Source: an uncultured Collinsella sp.
GTDB lineage: Bacteria > Actinomycetota > Coriobacteriia > Coriobacteriales > Coriobacteriaceae
Length of the DNA stretch: 47,326 nucleotides
Reading direction: 5' to 3'
NCBI GenBank assembly: GCA_905210085.1
Contig: CAJLVJ010000010.1
Span: forward strand, 1 to 47,326
The stretch's first letter is position 1, and each line of letters opens with the position of its first letter. Below are positions 25,067 to 33,949 of this stretch, one piece after another. The translations under genes and the position numbers were made by a program. The notes below the pieces were generated by a model. It was not told where the DNA came from. It was given only the letters and a program-made list of their open reading frames with translations, and did no database searches.

Positions 25067-27511
25067 TTAGGCGTGGTCGCGCCAGCTGAGGACGCGCTGC
25101 TTCATACCCTCGATGTCGAGCACGCCTTCGGCAAAGCCCTTGCGCACGAGCTCTTCGGGGACAAACTCGTCGTAGCGGTCAAAGTAAGGCACCTCGCCAG
25201 GATAGACGAGCTCGATGGGATCGAAGTCCTTCTCGGCCTCGGCGGCGAGCACCTCAAAGAACGTCTCCTCGTCGGCCTTCATTTTAAACTGCATAAAGTA
25301 CGGGCGCGACGGGTCGAGTCCGCGAAGGCCCAGCTCCGCGGCACATTTAATCTTGAGCATGCGCTCGAGTGCCAAAAAAGCGTAGCTGCCCAGCCAGGGG
25401 AAGATCACCCAGGTGTCGCCGCCCAGGTTAATGAGCGGCTTGGTCCCCGCACCCGAAATCTCGGCCGTATGGCGAGCCTGCGCCAGACGGGCCCGCGCGT
25501 TACCCATAAGGTACGGATACGCCGCGTGCTCGTTGAGCGCCTTGCGCATGCGCTCGAGCACATGCGTGTTAATGTCTCCGGGGCAGTCGCCAAAGTAGGC
25601 CGGCACTCGGCCCTTGACCTGCGTGGCAAAGACGGTGTGACGCTTCCAGTCCACTTCCTCGACAATCCAGCAATGGCCCGCGATGGCGATGCGCTCGCCA
25701 GGTGGTGGCGGGTTGACAATCGTGCCCAGCTCGGCCGATTCGTTGCGAACGGTGAATTCCTCGTTTTCCTGGAACACGGCGTAGAACTTAAAGTTGTTGA
25801 TGATGCGCTCGCCCGCGAGGCCCACGATGAGCCCGCCGCCCTCGGTGACTTGGATGTGGTCGATCTTGATGAGGTGGCGCAGCAGTACGCGATAGTCATC
25901 GGCCGAGATGCGATGGAAATAGCTGAGCGTGAGCACACGCTGGGCAAGCTCTGCCGGCGTGAGCTCTCCGGTGCTGGCAAGCGTCGACATAGTCTGGTGG
26001 TAGAGCAGGCTGTAGGGGAGTCGATCGAGCTCGGGCGGCTCGACCCACTTTTCCTCGCGATAGAGTTGTACGAGCGCGATGCCCTGCAGGAGCTTCCACG
26101 GAATGGTCTCGGGCATCATCGTGCGCGGCTCGGGCTCTTCCTCGCGCATGACGAACCACATCTCGGGTGGAAGATCGCGGCGTCCCGTGCGGCCCATTCG
26201 CTGCAAAAAGGAGCTGACGGTAAACGGCGCGTCGATCTGGAAGGCACGCTCCAGACGGCCGATATCGATGCCAAGCTCAAGCGTAGAGGTGGTGACGGTC
26301 GTCTGTGCCTGTTCCTCGTCGCGCATAAGCTCTTCTGCCGTCTCGCGTAACGATGCCGAAAGATTGCCGTGATGGATGAGAAAGCGGTCGGGCTCGTGTC
26401 GGCTCTCGCAGTAGCTACGCAGCATGGAGCACACAGCCTCCGCCTCCTCGCGCGAGTTGGCAAAGACCAGGCACTTGCGGCCGCGGGTGTGTTCGAAGAT
26501 ATAGCCCATGCCGGGGTCGGCGTTGTCTGGTGCTGTGTCGGTTGGATTGAGTAATGCCTGTTCGGGTGCTCGGGGGATGTCGACTTCGCCCTCGGGGGCC
26601 GAGGAAGTTTGGCGGTCCTTGGGAGCGGCCTTGCCCCGTGCCCGCTCACGACGTTGACGGCGCTCCTCTTGTGTGAGCTGTCCGCTGTGACGCATGTCTT
26701 GGGCGCCGGCGGGCAGCGCCGCGGATGCCGCTGCCTCGATGCGCTCACACGCGAGTACTTCGGCCTCTTGAGGGCCTGTGCCCATGAATCCCCGTTGCTG
26801 TGCCTGGGGACCCGAGTTGTAGAAGTGCTCCATGGAGATGCGCCACACGCGGCGCGGCTCCTCAAAACGGGGGATAACGCAGTCGTGTCCCGTTCCCTGT
26901 GAGAGAAAAGCGCCCGTGCGCTCGGGGTCGCCGATGGTAGCGGAAAGGCCAATGCGACGGGGCTGCACGCCTGCCATGCGCGACAGGCGCTCAATAAGGC
27001 AGAGCGTCTGACCGCCTCGATCGCCGCGCATAAGCGAATGGACCTCGTCAATGACCACATAGCGCAGGTCGCAGAACATGCGCGGGATCGCCATATGCTT
27101 ATGGATCAGGAGTGCCTCGAGCGACTCGGGCGTAATCTGCAAGATGCCGCTCGGTTTTTTGATGAGCTTAGCCTTGTGCGACTGCGAGACATCGCCATGC
27201 CAGTGCCAGACAGGGATATCGGCCTCTTCGCAGAGGTCGTTGAGGCGGACGAACTGATCATTGATGAGCGCTTTGAGGGGGCCGATGTAGAGGGCGCCCA
27301 CGCTCGCGGGCGGGTTCTCCCAAAACTCGGTCAGGATGGGAAAGAAGGCTGCCTCGGTTTTGCCGGAAGCCGTGGATGCCGTCAAGAGCACATTATCTTG
27401 CGTGTTAAAGATGGCATCAGCTGCTGCAACCTGGATAGAGCGCAGACTCTCCCAATCGTGGGAGTAGATGAAGTCTTGGATAAACGGAGCATATCGGTCA
27501 AAGGCGTTCAC
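25067..27511 (-). CDS. brxHI: Lhr/BrxHI-like superfamily 2 DEAD/DEAH helicase
   Basis: This 814-residue helicase has motif I TASTASGKTEAAFFP, motif Ia GPLKALINDQ, a Lhr-like MDEVH segment (VIDEVHSL, DEVH), GLSATIGDPER, and a helicase C domain with LEL-G-I-D (TLELGIDIGR) and QRMGRTGRRD. It has a long middle insertion (about residues 250-320), and the C-terminal ~330 residues carry no domain I can name. The GTG at 27509-27511 has GGGGAGG just upstream; a TTG at 27526 is less likely. It is the last gene of the TerB/BrxD/helicase module, 116 bases after the ATPase stop, with a hairpin between. BrxHI is the nearest BREX component by resemblance. Confidence 0.8.
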   Translation of the reverse strand: MNAFDRYAPFIQDFIYSHDWESLRSIQVAAADAIFNTQDNVLLTASTASGKTEAAFFPILTEFWENPPASVGALYIGPLKALINDQFVRLNDLCEEADIPVWHWHGDVSQSHKAKLIKKPSGILQITPESLEALLIHKHMAIPRMFCDLRYVVIDEVHSLMRGDRGGQTLCLIERLSRMAGVQPRRIGLSATIGDPERTGAFLSQGTGHDCVIPRFEEPRRVWRISMEHFYNSGPQAQQRGFMGTGPQEAEVLACERIEAAASAALPAGAQDMRHSGQLTQEERRQRRERARGKAAPKDRQTSSAPEGEVDIPRAPEQALLNPTDTAPDNADPGMGYIFEHTRGRKCLVFANSREEAEAVCSMLRSYCESRHEPDRFLIHHGNLSASLRETAEELMRDEEQAQTTVTTSTLELGIDIGRLERAFQIDAPFTVSSFLQRMGRTGRRDLPPEMWFVMREEEPEPRTMMPETIPWKLLQGIALVQLYREEKWVEPPELDRLPYSLLYHQTMSTLASTGELTPAELAQRVLTLSYFHRISADDYRVLLRHLIKIDHIQVTEGGGLIVGLAGERIINNFKFYAVFQENEEFTVRNESAELGTIVNPPPPGERIAIAGHCWIVEEVDWKRHTVFATQVKGRVPAYFGDCPGDINTHVLERMRKALNEHAAYPYLMGNARARLAQARHTAEISGAGTKPLINLGGDTWVIFPWLGSYAFLALERMLKIKCAAELGLRGLDPSRPYFMQFKMKADEETFFEVLAAEAEKDFDPIELVYPGEVPYFDRYDEFVPEELVRKGFAEGVLDIEGMKQRVLSWRDHA

Positions 27512-27592
27512 GGGGCCTCCCCTCAAATACGAATCTCTTAACGCGGTGAGCAGTGGCTCGCTACATTACTGTCTCGACGTTTGCCCAGATAA

Positions 27593-27629
27593 AACCTGCC
27601 AAAATAAAACTGTCCCTTTTTGGCAGGTT
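27593..27629. repeat. Hairpin between the ATPase and helicase genes, possible RAYT/REP-like repeat and attenuator
   Basis: AACCTGCCAAAA (27593-27604) pairs exactly with TTTTGGCAGGTT (27618-27629). Loop bases contain the AAACTGTCCC-type core often seen in dispersed repeats of GC-rich bacteria. On the minus strand it overlaps the ATPase stop and ends with TTTT, so it may terminate or attenuate transcription into the helicase gene. Confidence 0.6.
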
Positions 27630-28932
27630 AGATGGTGAATTCGGCGAAATTGCGGTCGCCGTCTGCGGTGCCGGTGTCGCCTGTTGCGGCTGCCGGCGCC
27701 AGCGCGTCGCCGCCGACGCTTTGCAGCAACTCGGCCACATTTGCATTGGGGTTCTGACACAGGATATCGAGCAGTTCGATAAAGTCACGAATAACCTCAC
27801 GGGGCGTCAGGTGTGTATCGGCTCCCACGCGGCCAAACTCAATCTTGAGAAAGTCCACCAAGTCGTTCTCGGTAAGCGTGGGCGTCCAACCAAAGTATCC
27901 GGCATGGATCTGCATGAGTTTTTCGATCAGCACCAGCAGCTCCTCATAGGTGAGTGGCTGCAGGCGGATGATGGGCGCGAGCATGTCCTTAAGGTCCTCG
28001 CGTGCAAAGCGGCCTTGAGCGAGTCGGCTGCGCAGGGCCTCGTAGGAGAACACGCCGCGGCGGCGGTCTTCGATGGAGGTTGGCGTGCCGCCCATGATCA
28101 TGCCCAGGTACTGCGCCTTGCCCTGGAGCGTGTCGTTGTACATGGTCAGGATTTTCTCGTAGTTGTACTGGCGCGTGATGGCGTTGGGAATCTTATACAG
28201 ATTCACGAGTTCGTCGATGAGCACCAGCATGCCCTTGTAGCCGCCGCAGACCAAAAAGCGCGCAATGAGCTTAACGTAGTCGTACCAGTCGTCATCGCTG
28301 ATGATGGTCGAGGAGCCCAGCTCGGCGCGTGCCTCACTCTTGGTGAGGTACTCGCCGCGAATCCATTTGGTCACGCGGCTCATAGCTTCTTCGTCGCCCT
28401 CGGATACGGCCGCGCGGTAGCGGCGGAGCATGCGGGCGAAGTCGAAGCCGTGGACCATTTCCTCGAGCGGGGCCAGTTGGGCATTGACGGCAGACTCATC
28501 GGCATCGGCACACGAGGCGACCCAGCGATCGAGGATTAGGTTGAGCGCACCGCCCTCGGGGCGCGTTTTAGTCGATATGTTGCGGATGAGCTCGCGGTAG
28601 GTGGCAAGGCCCTGCCCCTGGCCGCCCTGTAGGCGGCGCTCGGGCGACAGGTCGGCATCGGCGACGACGAATCCCTCGCCCATGGCGTGCGTGCGGATGG
28701 TCTGGAGCAAAAAGCTCTTGCCGGCTCCGTAGCGACCGACCAGAAAGCGGAAGCTCGCGCCGCCGTCGGCGATGAGACTCAGGTCGGTGAGCAGGGCGCG
28801 GATTTCGACCTCGCGCCCTACGGTGATGTAGGGAAGGCCGATGCGCGGGACCACGCCGCCCTTGAGCGAGTTGAGAATGACGGCGGCGACGCGCTTGGGC
28901 ACGCGGGGTGCTGCGGATGCGGTATCACTCAT
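27628..28932 (-). CDS. brxD: BrxD-like P-loop ATPase (DUF2791 family)
   Basis: This 434-residue AAA+-like ATPase has Walker A GRYGAGKS (residues ~67-74, after FRFLV), a Walker B-like LVLIDELVNL, and a DxSPERRLQG sensor-like stretch. Other regions (GLPYITVGREVE near the N-terminus, GFDFARMLRRYR, TPREVIRDFIELLDIL near the C-terminus) fit the DUF2791/BrxD family. The protein ends in a low-complexity Ala/Asp tail. BrxD is known as an accessory component of some BREX defence loci. The ATG at 28930-28932 overlaps the TerB-C gene's stop (28925-28927), so translation is coupled. Confidence 0.82.
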   Translation of the reverse strand: MSDTASAAPRVPKRVAAVILNSLKGGVVPRIGLPYITVGREVEIRALLTDLSLIADGGASFRFLVGRYGAGKSFLLQTIRTHAMGEGFVVADADLSPERRLQGGQGQGLATYRELIRNISTKTRPEGGALNLILDRWVASCADADESAVNAQLAPLEEMVHGFDFARMLRRYRAAVSEGDEEAMSRVTKWIRGEYLTKSEARAELGSSTIISDDDWYDYVKLIARFLVCGGYKGMLVLIDELVNLYKIPNAITRQYNYEKILTMYNDTLQGKAQYLGMIMGGTPTSIEDRRRGVFSYEALRSRLAQGRFAREDLKDMLAPIIRLQPLTYEELLVLIEKLMQIHAGYFGWTPTLTENDLVDFLKIEFGRVGADTHLTPREVIRDFIELLDILCQNPNANVAELLQSVGGDALAPAAATGDTGTADGDRNFAEFTI

Positions 28933-30685
28933 AGTCTAGGTATCCTCTCACGTCTGCTTCGTAGTCCTCGATAATTTGCGGTCCTGCCGCGCCAAATTCA
29001 ATTACGGTGTCACCCACCAGGTCAAAGAGCGCCTCGTTGATGCTATCGACGAGCATGTCCTCGCTCTGACCCGACCTCGCCACTGCCGATGTCGCTTGCG
29101 CTGCGTTCTGCTCGAGCAGTGCGCGCAGATACGCGGTTGCGGCGGGCGCGAGTTCGCTCGCGGCGTCAGTGGGCGCAGCCGCTGCGAGCGGGGGCGTCGG
29201 CGCAAGAAGCGGCGCCACGACACCAAACTGTTCGGTGGAAATGGTTGGCTCGTCGGCCTCGTCCTGCTCTGCGGCCGCCGTGACCGGCTCGACAAACGCG
29301 TCTGCTGCGGGCTCGGCTTTCGGCTGCTCGGAGTCCACCGTATCGACCTCTGCGAGCACATCGTCCTCGCGCTCCTCATCGATCAAAAGCGCCTCACGCG
29401 TTTGTGCGGCGGCGCTCCGAATGTGTCCCAGCTGACTCAAATCGATATCGATCTTGACGGGCTGGTGCGCGGCATCCCACGAAAGCCATGCCACGATCTC
29501 GTCATCGATGATCTTGGCCAGATATTTGGGGACCTTCTCCTCCTTTAGGGGGTGGGTGGGGTCTAGGGCCAGGCGCAGCCGTTGGTCGCAGGCGCGCATC
29601 ATCTCACCAAGCTTGCTGCTCTTTTGCCTGCTGCCGTGGATGCGCATGCATTCCCAAAAGCCGTTTTGACAACGGTAAATATGGATGGGGTCCAGACGGT
29701 ATTCGCAGTCCTCGTGGCGATTAGGCGCAAAGAACACAGCCGAGGCAAACATGGTATAGGGCATGGCCGTCTCCTCCCCAAACAAGCTCGCCACGATACC
29801 GGTCTTTCGGTGCGTGTCATAGTAGCGCGCCATACGGACATACACGGCGCATGCCACGTGGCGCAGGTCGCGATGGTGGCTGCGATCGAGTCTCGAGTTA
29901 TTGAGGTTGTACGTGGAGAGGGCGTTGATAGCAGCCATGAGTCGCTCCTCGCGCACCTCATCGGGCGGAAGGAGGAGCGTGGGCTCGGAGGTTTTGCGAC
30001 GCTTAGGGGTCTGGCCGGACGGTGCCGGCGCTGGTACAAGGTCTCGTGCCGCGCGTCGCAGCTCAATAAGAGCGGTATCGAACATGACGGTTTTAGAGTC
30101 GTGAAGCAGCTCGGGGTTGAGCCCGTGGAAAACGGCGTAATCTTGCAACCACACGCGTGCAAACCGGTCGATGCCGGGCTCGAAGGCACGATAGGCATCC
30201 CAAAAGGCCTTGATCTTGTTAAAACCATCGAGTGGGTCATCTACGCCAATGCCACAGATCAATTCGTAGAGATACAGGAAGGCAAAGGACGTAGACGTTT
30301 CCTCGACAGTTCCGCGGCGCACTTGGGCGCGCCAGGTAAAATAGCCACGCAGCTGCCGATCGCTCATGGCATTGTAGGTGGGAAAGTACGACTTAAAGGT
30401 GCCGTTGTAGGGGCAGTCGTCCTCAAAGTCGGCCATCAGCAGGCCTTGGCGGTAAAAGAGCTCCGCCTCCGATAGCCAACGCCCCGCGCCGCCTTTGGGA
30501 TCATCTTGCCAGCGTGATATCTCGCGCATCTTGCGGTACTGGTCTGGAAGGAAGTTCTGCATCTGACGACCGGTCTTGAGAATCGGCTCGTCAGCATAGA
30601 TTTCGTTTGAGAAGCGGGCGGACTGATGGGTCCGGGCCTCGGCCATAATGCGCTCGATGAGCATCTTGACGTCCTGGTCGGCCAC
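28925..30685 (-). CDS. TerB-N / TerB-C domain protein
   Basis: This 586-residue protein has a TerB-N domain (about residues 55-230: SDRQLRGYFTWRAQVRRG, TSFAFLYLYELICGIGVDD, FEPGIDRFARVWLQDYAVF) and a TerB-C-like region (about 360-600: LAKIIDDEIVAWLSWDAAH, IDIDLSQLGHIRSAAAQTREALL). An Ala/Glu/Pro-rich linker of about 110 residues precedes a short acidic tail. TerB-type proteins appear in metal/stress and phage-related systems, often with ATPases and helicases. The GTG start (ends about 30685) has GGAGAGGAG upstream. It is the first gene of a three-gene minus-strand cassette, overlapping the ATPase start by 8 bases. Confidence 0.82.
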   Translation of the reverse strand: MADQDVKMLIERIMAEARTHQSARFSNEIYADEPILKTGRQMQNFLPDQYRKMREISRWQDDPKGGAGRWLSEAELFYRQGLLMADFEDDCPYNGTFKSYFPTYNAMSDRQLRGYFTWRAQVRRGTVEETSTSFAFLYLYELICGIGVDDPLDGFNKIKAFWDAYRAFEPGIDRFARVWLQDYAVFHGLNPELLHDSKTVMFDTALIELRRAARDLVPAPAPSGQTPKRRKTSEPTLLLPPDEVREERLMAAINALSTYNLNNSRLDRSHHRDLRHVACAVYVRMARYYDTHRKTGIVASLFGEETAMPYTMFASAVFFAPNRHEDCEYRLDPIHIYRCQNGFWECMRIHGSRQKSSKLGEMMRACDQRLRLALDPTHPLKEEKVPKYLAKIIDDEIVAWLSWDAAHQPVKIDIDLSQLGHIRSAAAQTREALLIDEEREDDVLAEVDTVDSEQPKAEPAADAFVEPVTAAAEQDEADEPTISTEQFGVVAPLLAPTPPLAAAAPTDAASELAPAATAYLRALLEQNAAQATSAVARSGQSEDMLVDSINEALFDLVGDTVIEFGAAGPQIIEDYEADVRGYLDYE

Positions 30686-30772
30686 CGCTTCTCCTCTCCT
30701 AGCGCAGCTTTGGTGACCTCATATCATAGCACAGCATCAAACAGGTGTTCGAGATAGCACTATGCAGATAGT

Positions 30773-31489
30773 TTAGAACAGGAGGGCGTAGATGACGGCG
30801 ATGACGACGGAGGGGAGCATGTTGGCCGTGCGAAAGGTTTGAGGACGAATAAGGTTAACGCCAACACAGAAGATGAGCATGGAGCCCACAAGCGAAAGGC
30901 TGTCGAGGGCTGCGGTGGTCATGATGGGGGAGAGTGCGCCGGCAAAAAGCGTGAGCGTGCCCTGGAATACGGCAACGGGCAGGGCCGAGAAGATGCAGCC
31001 GCGGCCAAGCGAGGCCGTCATGGTGCAGACGATGATGCAGTCCAGCGCGCCCTTCAGGGCAAGCGTGGACCAGTCGCCGAGCAGACCGTCCTGAATCGAT
31101 CCTACGATGGCCATGGCGCCGATACACACGGTGAGCGATGTCGAGACAAAGGCATTGGTGAACTCGTTGTCACCCTCGCTGCCGGTTTTGCGCTTGAGTC
31201 ATTCGCCGAGGTTCTCGATGGCGGCCTCCAGGTTGATGGCCTCGCCGATGAGCGAACCGAGGGCAAATGAGACGATAAGCATGGTGGTGCCGGTGGTCGC
31301 CAACGTCTCTCCATCGATAACGAGCATCTTTTGCATGGTGCCGCCCAGGCCGATAAACAGAACGCACAACCCCGACGCCTTCATGAGCGTGTCTTGGATG
31401 CGGGGCGTAATGAAGCGCCCACCCATGAGGCCCAGCAGACCGCCCGCGACCAAAAGCGCGACGTTGATGATCGTTCCTAAACCCGGCAT
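30773..31489 (-). pseudogene. DUF554 membrane protein gene interrupted by an in-frame TGA
   Basis: Read across TGA at 31199-31201, the frame encodes a 238-codon DUF554 family protein of usual length. Several membrane segments are visible (INVALLVAGGLLGLMGG, MLIVSFALGSLIGEAI, GCIFSALPVAVFQGTLTLF). The stop falls at codon 97 inside LGE-*-LKRKTGSEGD, where the family normally has Trp, so one TGG-to-TGA change explains it. The true start is the ATG at 31487-31489 with AGGAGGG. Both halves keep clean coding sense, which argues against old decay. Confidence 0.85.
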
Positions 31490-31578
31490 GAACCCTCCTG
31501 TAATTGATGCCAACGTGGCAATCGTAACAGAACGGGGAGGGGAGCGCTCAGTATCCGAGCCAAGCGGCGGTTAGCGGC

Positions 31579-32979
31579 CTAGGACAGGACGGGGCTAAAG
31601 TCGAAGCGCAGCGTCATGAGGTGCTGTGGGGACTCGATGGCCGCGGCAATGATGTCGGCATCTCGTGCGCGATCGAACCCTTCAAGTTCCATTTGATAGG
31701 GGAAGTCTTCTTGGATACCGATGCGACGAGGAACCAAAAGCTTGGTTCCATCGAATTCTTCGGTTCGCGTTCCGTCTGCTGCAACGGAATAAAGGTGCAA
31801 CTTGGCGGTCGTCGTGGCATCAAGTGCCGAGATAGCTTGGATGTCGTTCGATGCGCTCCTTGCTCCCACTGCTGTAAGTGCCGTAGGCGCGACGACTTCA
31901 CCCGAAGGCAAAAAGACGAGCTCGACGGTATTGGGGAATGCGATGAGGATATTTTTGCGGCGGGGCGCATTGGCAGCGACTGGCTCAATGCTTGCGGCAT
32001 CGACGGTTTCCGTGTGGTCGAGCGCGACCATCATGCAACAGTTGCCTTCGTCGACATCTGGGGGAGCGGCAAAGTCCAGGCCGTCTTTCGGTTGGGGATC
32101 GCCTAGTTCGGTGGCGGTGCCGCCTGGCTTCTCGAGAGGGGCCGCAGCGTTGTCTTCTGACGATGCATCGTCTGCATCGTCAACATGTGCCGGTGCGTCT
32201 GCGACCTCGTCTTTGGGGGATTTGTCATTATCGCTCGATATAGGAGCGGCAATTCCGATGGACCCCACTTCGTGCCATGTCATTTGGAGCAGCGCCGGAT
32301 CGGCGAGAATGCGCTGCACGCCCGGCTCCTGGGTGTCGATATTGATGGGGGCGGGTTCTGATCCGCGCGTGAGGTTAAGCGAGCCCTTCTGTCTATTGCC
32401 TTGAGCTTCTTGGTCATCCGCGTCGCCAGCGTAGAACAGCAAAGGCGCATCTCCTGTTGCGATGGCTTCGGTGTCCGCCTTGGTCAGTCGCAGCGATGCC
32501 GTAAAGGAGATGATGGGCTGCGCGCCATCGACATTCGAGGGAACGCAGCCCAGGTATACACCCCCTCCTTCTTCATAGGCTGCGCTGTCGAAGACGACCT
32601 TCGCCCCGTTCGCCGAGTCATCGACCGAGTCAATATCGATGCGCAGCTCTAGGTCGCATGGGTCGCCATCGGCGTCGACTGCAGCCGATTTCCATGTGCA
32701 GATGGCACAACCTGTCTGGGGGCCGTTCTTCTTGTCCGGTCGCTTGATATCCACGACTATCGAGTTGACCGTATTGCGGTGAAGGCATCCCGAGGTTCGG
32801 ACCGTGGCGTGTGCGAGCGAAAAACGTTGGCAGGCGACGATACCCGACGAATTCGCCACGGGATTCAGAGCTTGCGGTAAGGAGTTTGCCGTGGCGGGCG
32901 TCGCCCAAGCGGCGAGAGGCATACCGCTCGCCAGTGCGCTGCAGAGCGCGGCAACGGGCAAAAGGTTTTTGGGTGCCAT
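31579..32979 (-). CDS. Secreted protein of unknown function
   Basis: This 466-residue protein starts with a signal peptide (LLPVAALCSALASGMPLAAWA, with a plausible AxA site near residue 27). The mature part is rich in Asp/Ala/Glu, with an acidic spacer (DDADDASSEDNAAAPLEK). It contains several cysteines (GCAICTW, GCLHRN, GNCCMMVALD) that may pair. No known domain is evident. GGAG precedes the ATG. It is the last gene of a five-gene minus-strand operon of envelope proteins. Confidence 0.7.
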   Translation of the reverse strand: MAPKNLLPVAALCSALASGMPLAAWATPATANSLPQALNPVANSSGIVACQRFSLAHATVRTSGCLHRNTVNSIVVDIKRPDKKNGPQTGCAICTWKSAAVDADGDPCDLELRIDIDSVDDSANGAKVVFDSAAYEEGGGVYLGCVPSNVDGAQPIISFTASLRLTKADTEAIATGDAPLLFYAGDADDQEAQGNRQKGSLNLTRGSEPAPINIDTQEPGVQRILADPALLQMTWHEVGSIGIAAPISSDNDKSPKDEVADAPAHVDDADDASSEDNAAAPLEKPGGTATELGDPQPKDGLDFAAPPDVDEGNCCMMVALDHTETVDAASIEPVAANAPRRKNILIAFPNTVELVFLPSGEVVAPTALTAVGARSASNDIQAISALDATTTAKLHLYSVAADGTRTEEFDGTKLLVPRRIGIQEDFPYQMELEGFDRARDADIIAAAIESPQHLMTLRFDFSPVLS

Positions 32980-33018
32980 GGTTCTCCTATCTATTCCGCG
33001 TACTCCGGTCGTGCTTGG

Positions 33019-33279
33019 CTATTGGTTGCGTTTGATGTGCAGGCCAAGGCACATCAGTCCTGCTCCCACCGTGGCGGCGCCTGCCGCAATGAGTTGCCGG
33101 GTGTCGCTCGTCTGAGCGAGCGGCTCGTGACGGCTGTCGCGATTAAGGCCCGAAAGGTCGACGGTCACTTCTGTGGCCTCCTGCGCTTGCTCTTGTTGAG
33201 CAAAGGCCATGGCAGGTGCGGACGCCAAGATGCCGACGATGGCGGCCAGTGCGATCGCCTTAGGACGTGGCGTGCGCAC
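33019..33279 (-). CDS. Small secreted protein with LPXTG-like C-terminal sorting signal
   Basis: This 86-residue protein begins at GTG 33277-33279, overlapping the upstream gene's end. It has an N-terminal signal segment (AIALAAIVGILASAPAMAFA) and a short polar mature part. The end is a sortase-type tail, LAQTSD followed by a hydrophobic segment (LIAAGAATVGAGLMCLGL) and KRNQ. LAQTS is a variant of LPXTG seen in Coriobacteria-like surface proteins, by resemblance. The 20-base overlap with the previous gene implies coupled translation. Confidence 0.6.
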   Translation of the reverse strand: MRTPRPKAIALAAIVGILASAPAMAFAQQEQAQEATEVTVDLSGLNRDSRHEPLAQTSDTRQLIAAGAATVGAGLMCLGLHIKRNQ

Positions 33280-33862
33280 CGGGCTCGACCGTCCAGGTGA
33301 TGCTTGCCACTTGATCTCCCGTACCGCCGGCGTGGTAGATGTCACGCGTGACGCGGGCGACGTGGCCGCTCACATTGAGCTTGATTTTGTCCGTTCCGTC
33401 GGCAATGCCCTCGTACTTCATGTCGAAGTTTGCGTCTTTGGAAAGATCGAGGCCCGTAGTTTGAGTCGCCGAGCTGGCGTCCTTTTCTGCCTTATCGGGG
33501 CCAACCTTAAAATCGATGGAGTTCTGGGCCGAGCCCGTCTTTGCGTCTGCAACGATTGTCCAGTCGTTCTTGGCCGTGACCTTCATGTTGGTGACGTGGA
33601 TACCATATGCCGAGAGGTTGTCGATGGTAATCGTCTTGTCGGAGGGTCCTACAAGCGTTCCGTCGGCTTGGGCGGCAAAGGGGATGACCGTTGGCGCCTT
33701 AAACGAAACATTGCTAATGTCAGCCTTCACCGTCACATCGGTGGTTCCAACGCGCACCTCTGCCATGGCCGCCGTTGGCGCGGCGCCCATCGCAAGCGCG
33801 AGCGTAAGCCCTGCGCCCACGGCGAGTGCCCTGGCTCCGCTCAGGTTCATGGGTGTGTTCAT
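33260..33862 (-). CDS. Secreted surface protein of unknown function
   Basis: This 200-residue protein has a signal peptide (ALAVGAGLTLALAMGAAPTAAMA, cleavage likely before EVRVG). Its mature part is beta-rich (TVKADISNVSFKAPTVIPF, KTITIDNLSAYGIHV) and ends SITWTVEPGAHATS. The Trp near the C-terminus and beta layout loosely recall WxL or fimbria-like surface domains, but I do not assign one. AAAGGA precedes the first ATG. It lies in the five-gene minus-strand envelope operon. Confidence 0.7.
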   Translation of the reverse strand: MNTPMNLSGARALAVGAGLTLALAMGAAPTAAMAEVRVGTTDVTVKADISNVSFKAPTVIPFAAQADGTLVGPSDKTITIDNLSAYGIHVTNMKVTAKNDWTIVADAKTGSAQNSIDFKVGPDKAEKDASSATQTTGLDLSKDANFDMKYEGIADGTDKIKLNVSGHVARVTRDIYHAGGTGDQVASITWTVEPGAHATS

Positions 33863-33949
33863 AATCGATCCTTTCTACTCGTCACGGACTGTTTCCGTGA
33901 TGGTTGGACGAATGGGGACAGGGTGCGGCCCCTGCGAGCGCGTCGGCCA

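Noticed and set aside
27553..28539. 328-codon plus-strand open frame opposite the BrxD-like ATPase
   Set aside because: The minus strand holds a Walker A/B ATPase overlapping the TerB-C gene. The plus frame shows no domains.
25067..30685. Calling the TerB/ATPase/helicase block a complete BREX system
   Set aside because: No PglZ phosphatase, PglX methylase, PglW/Y or BrxA/B/C is visible in the window, so only BREX-like components are supported.
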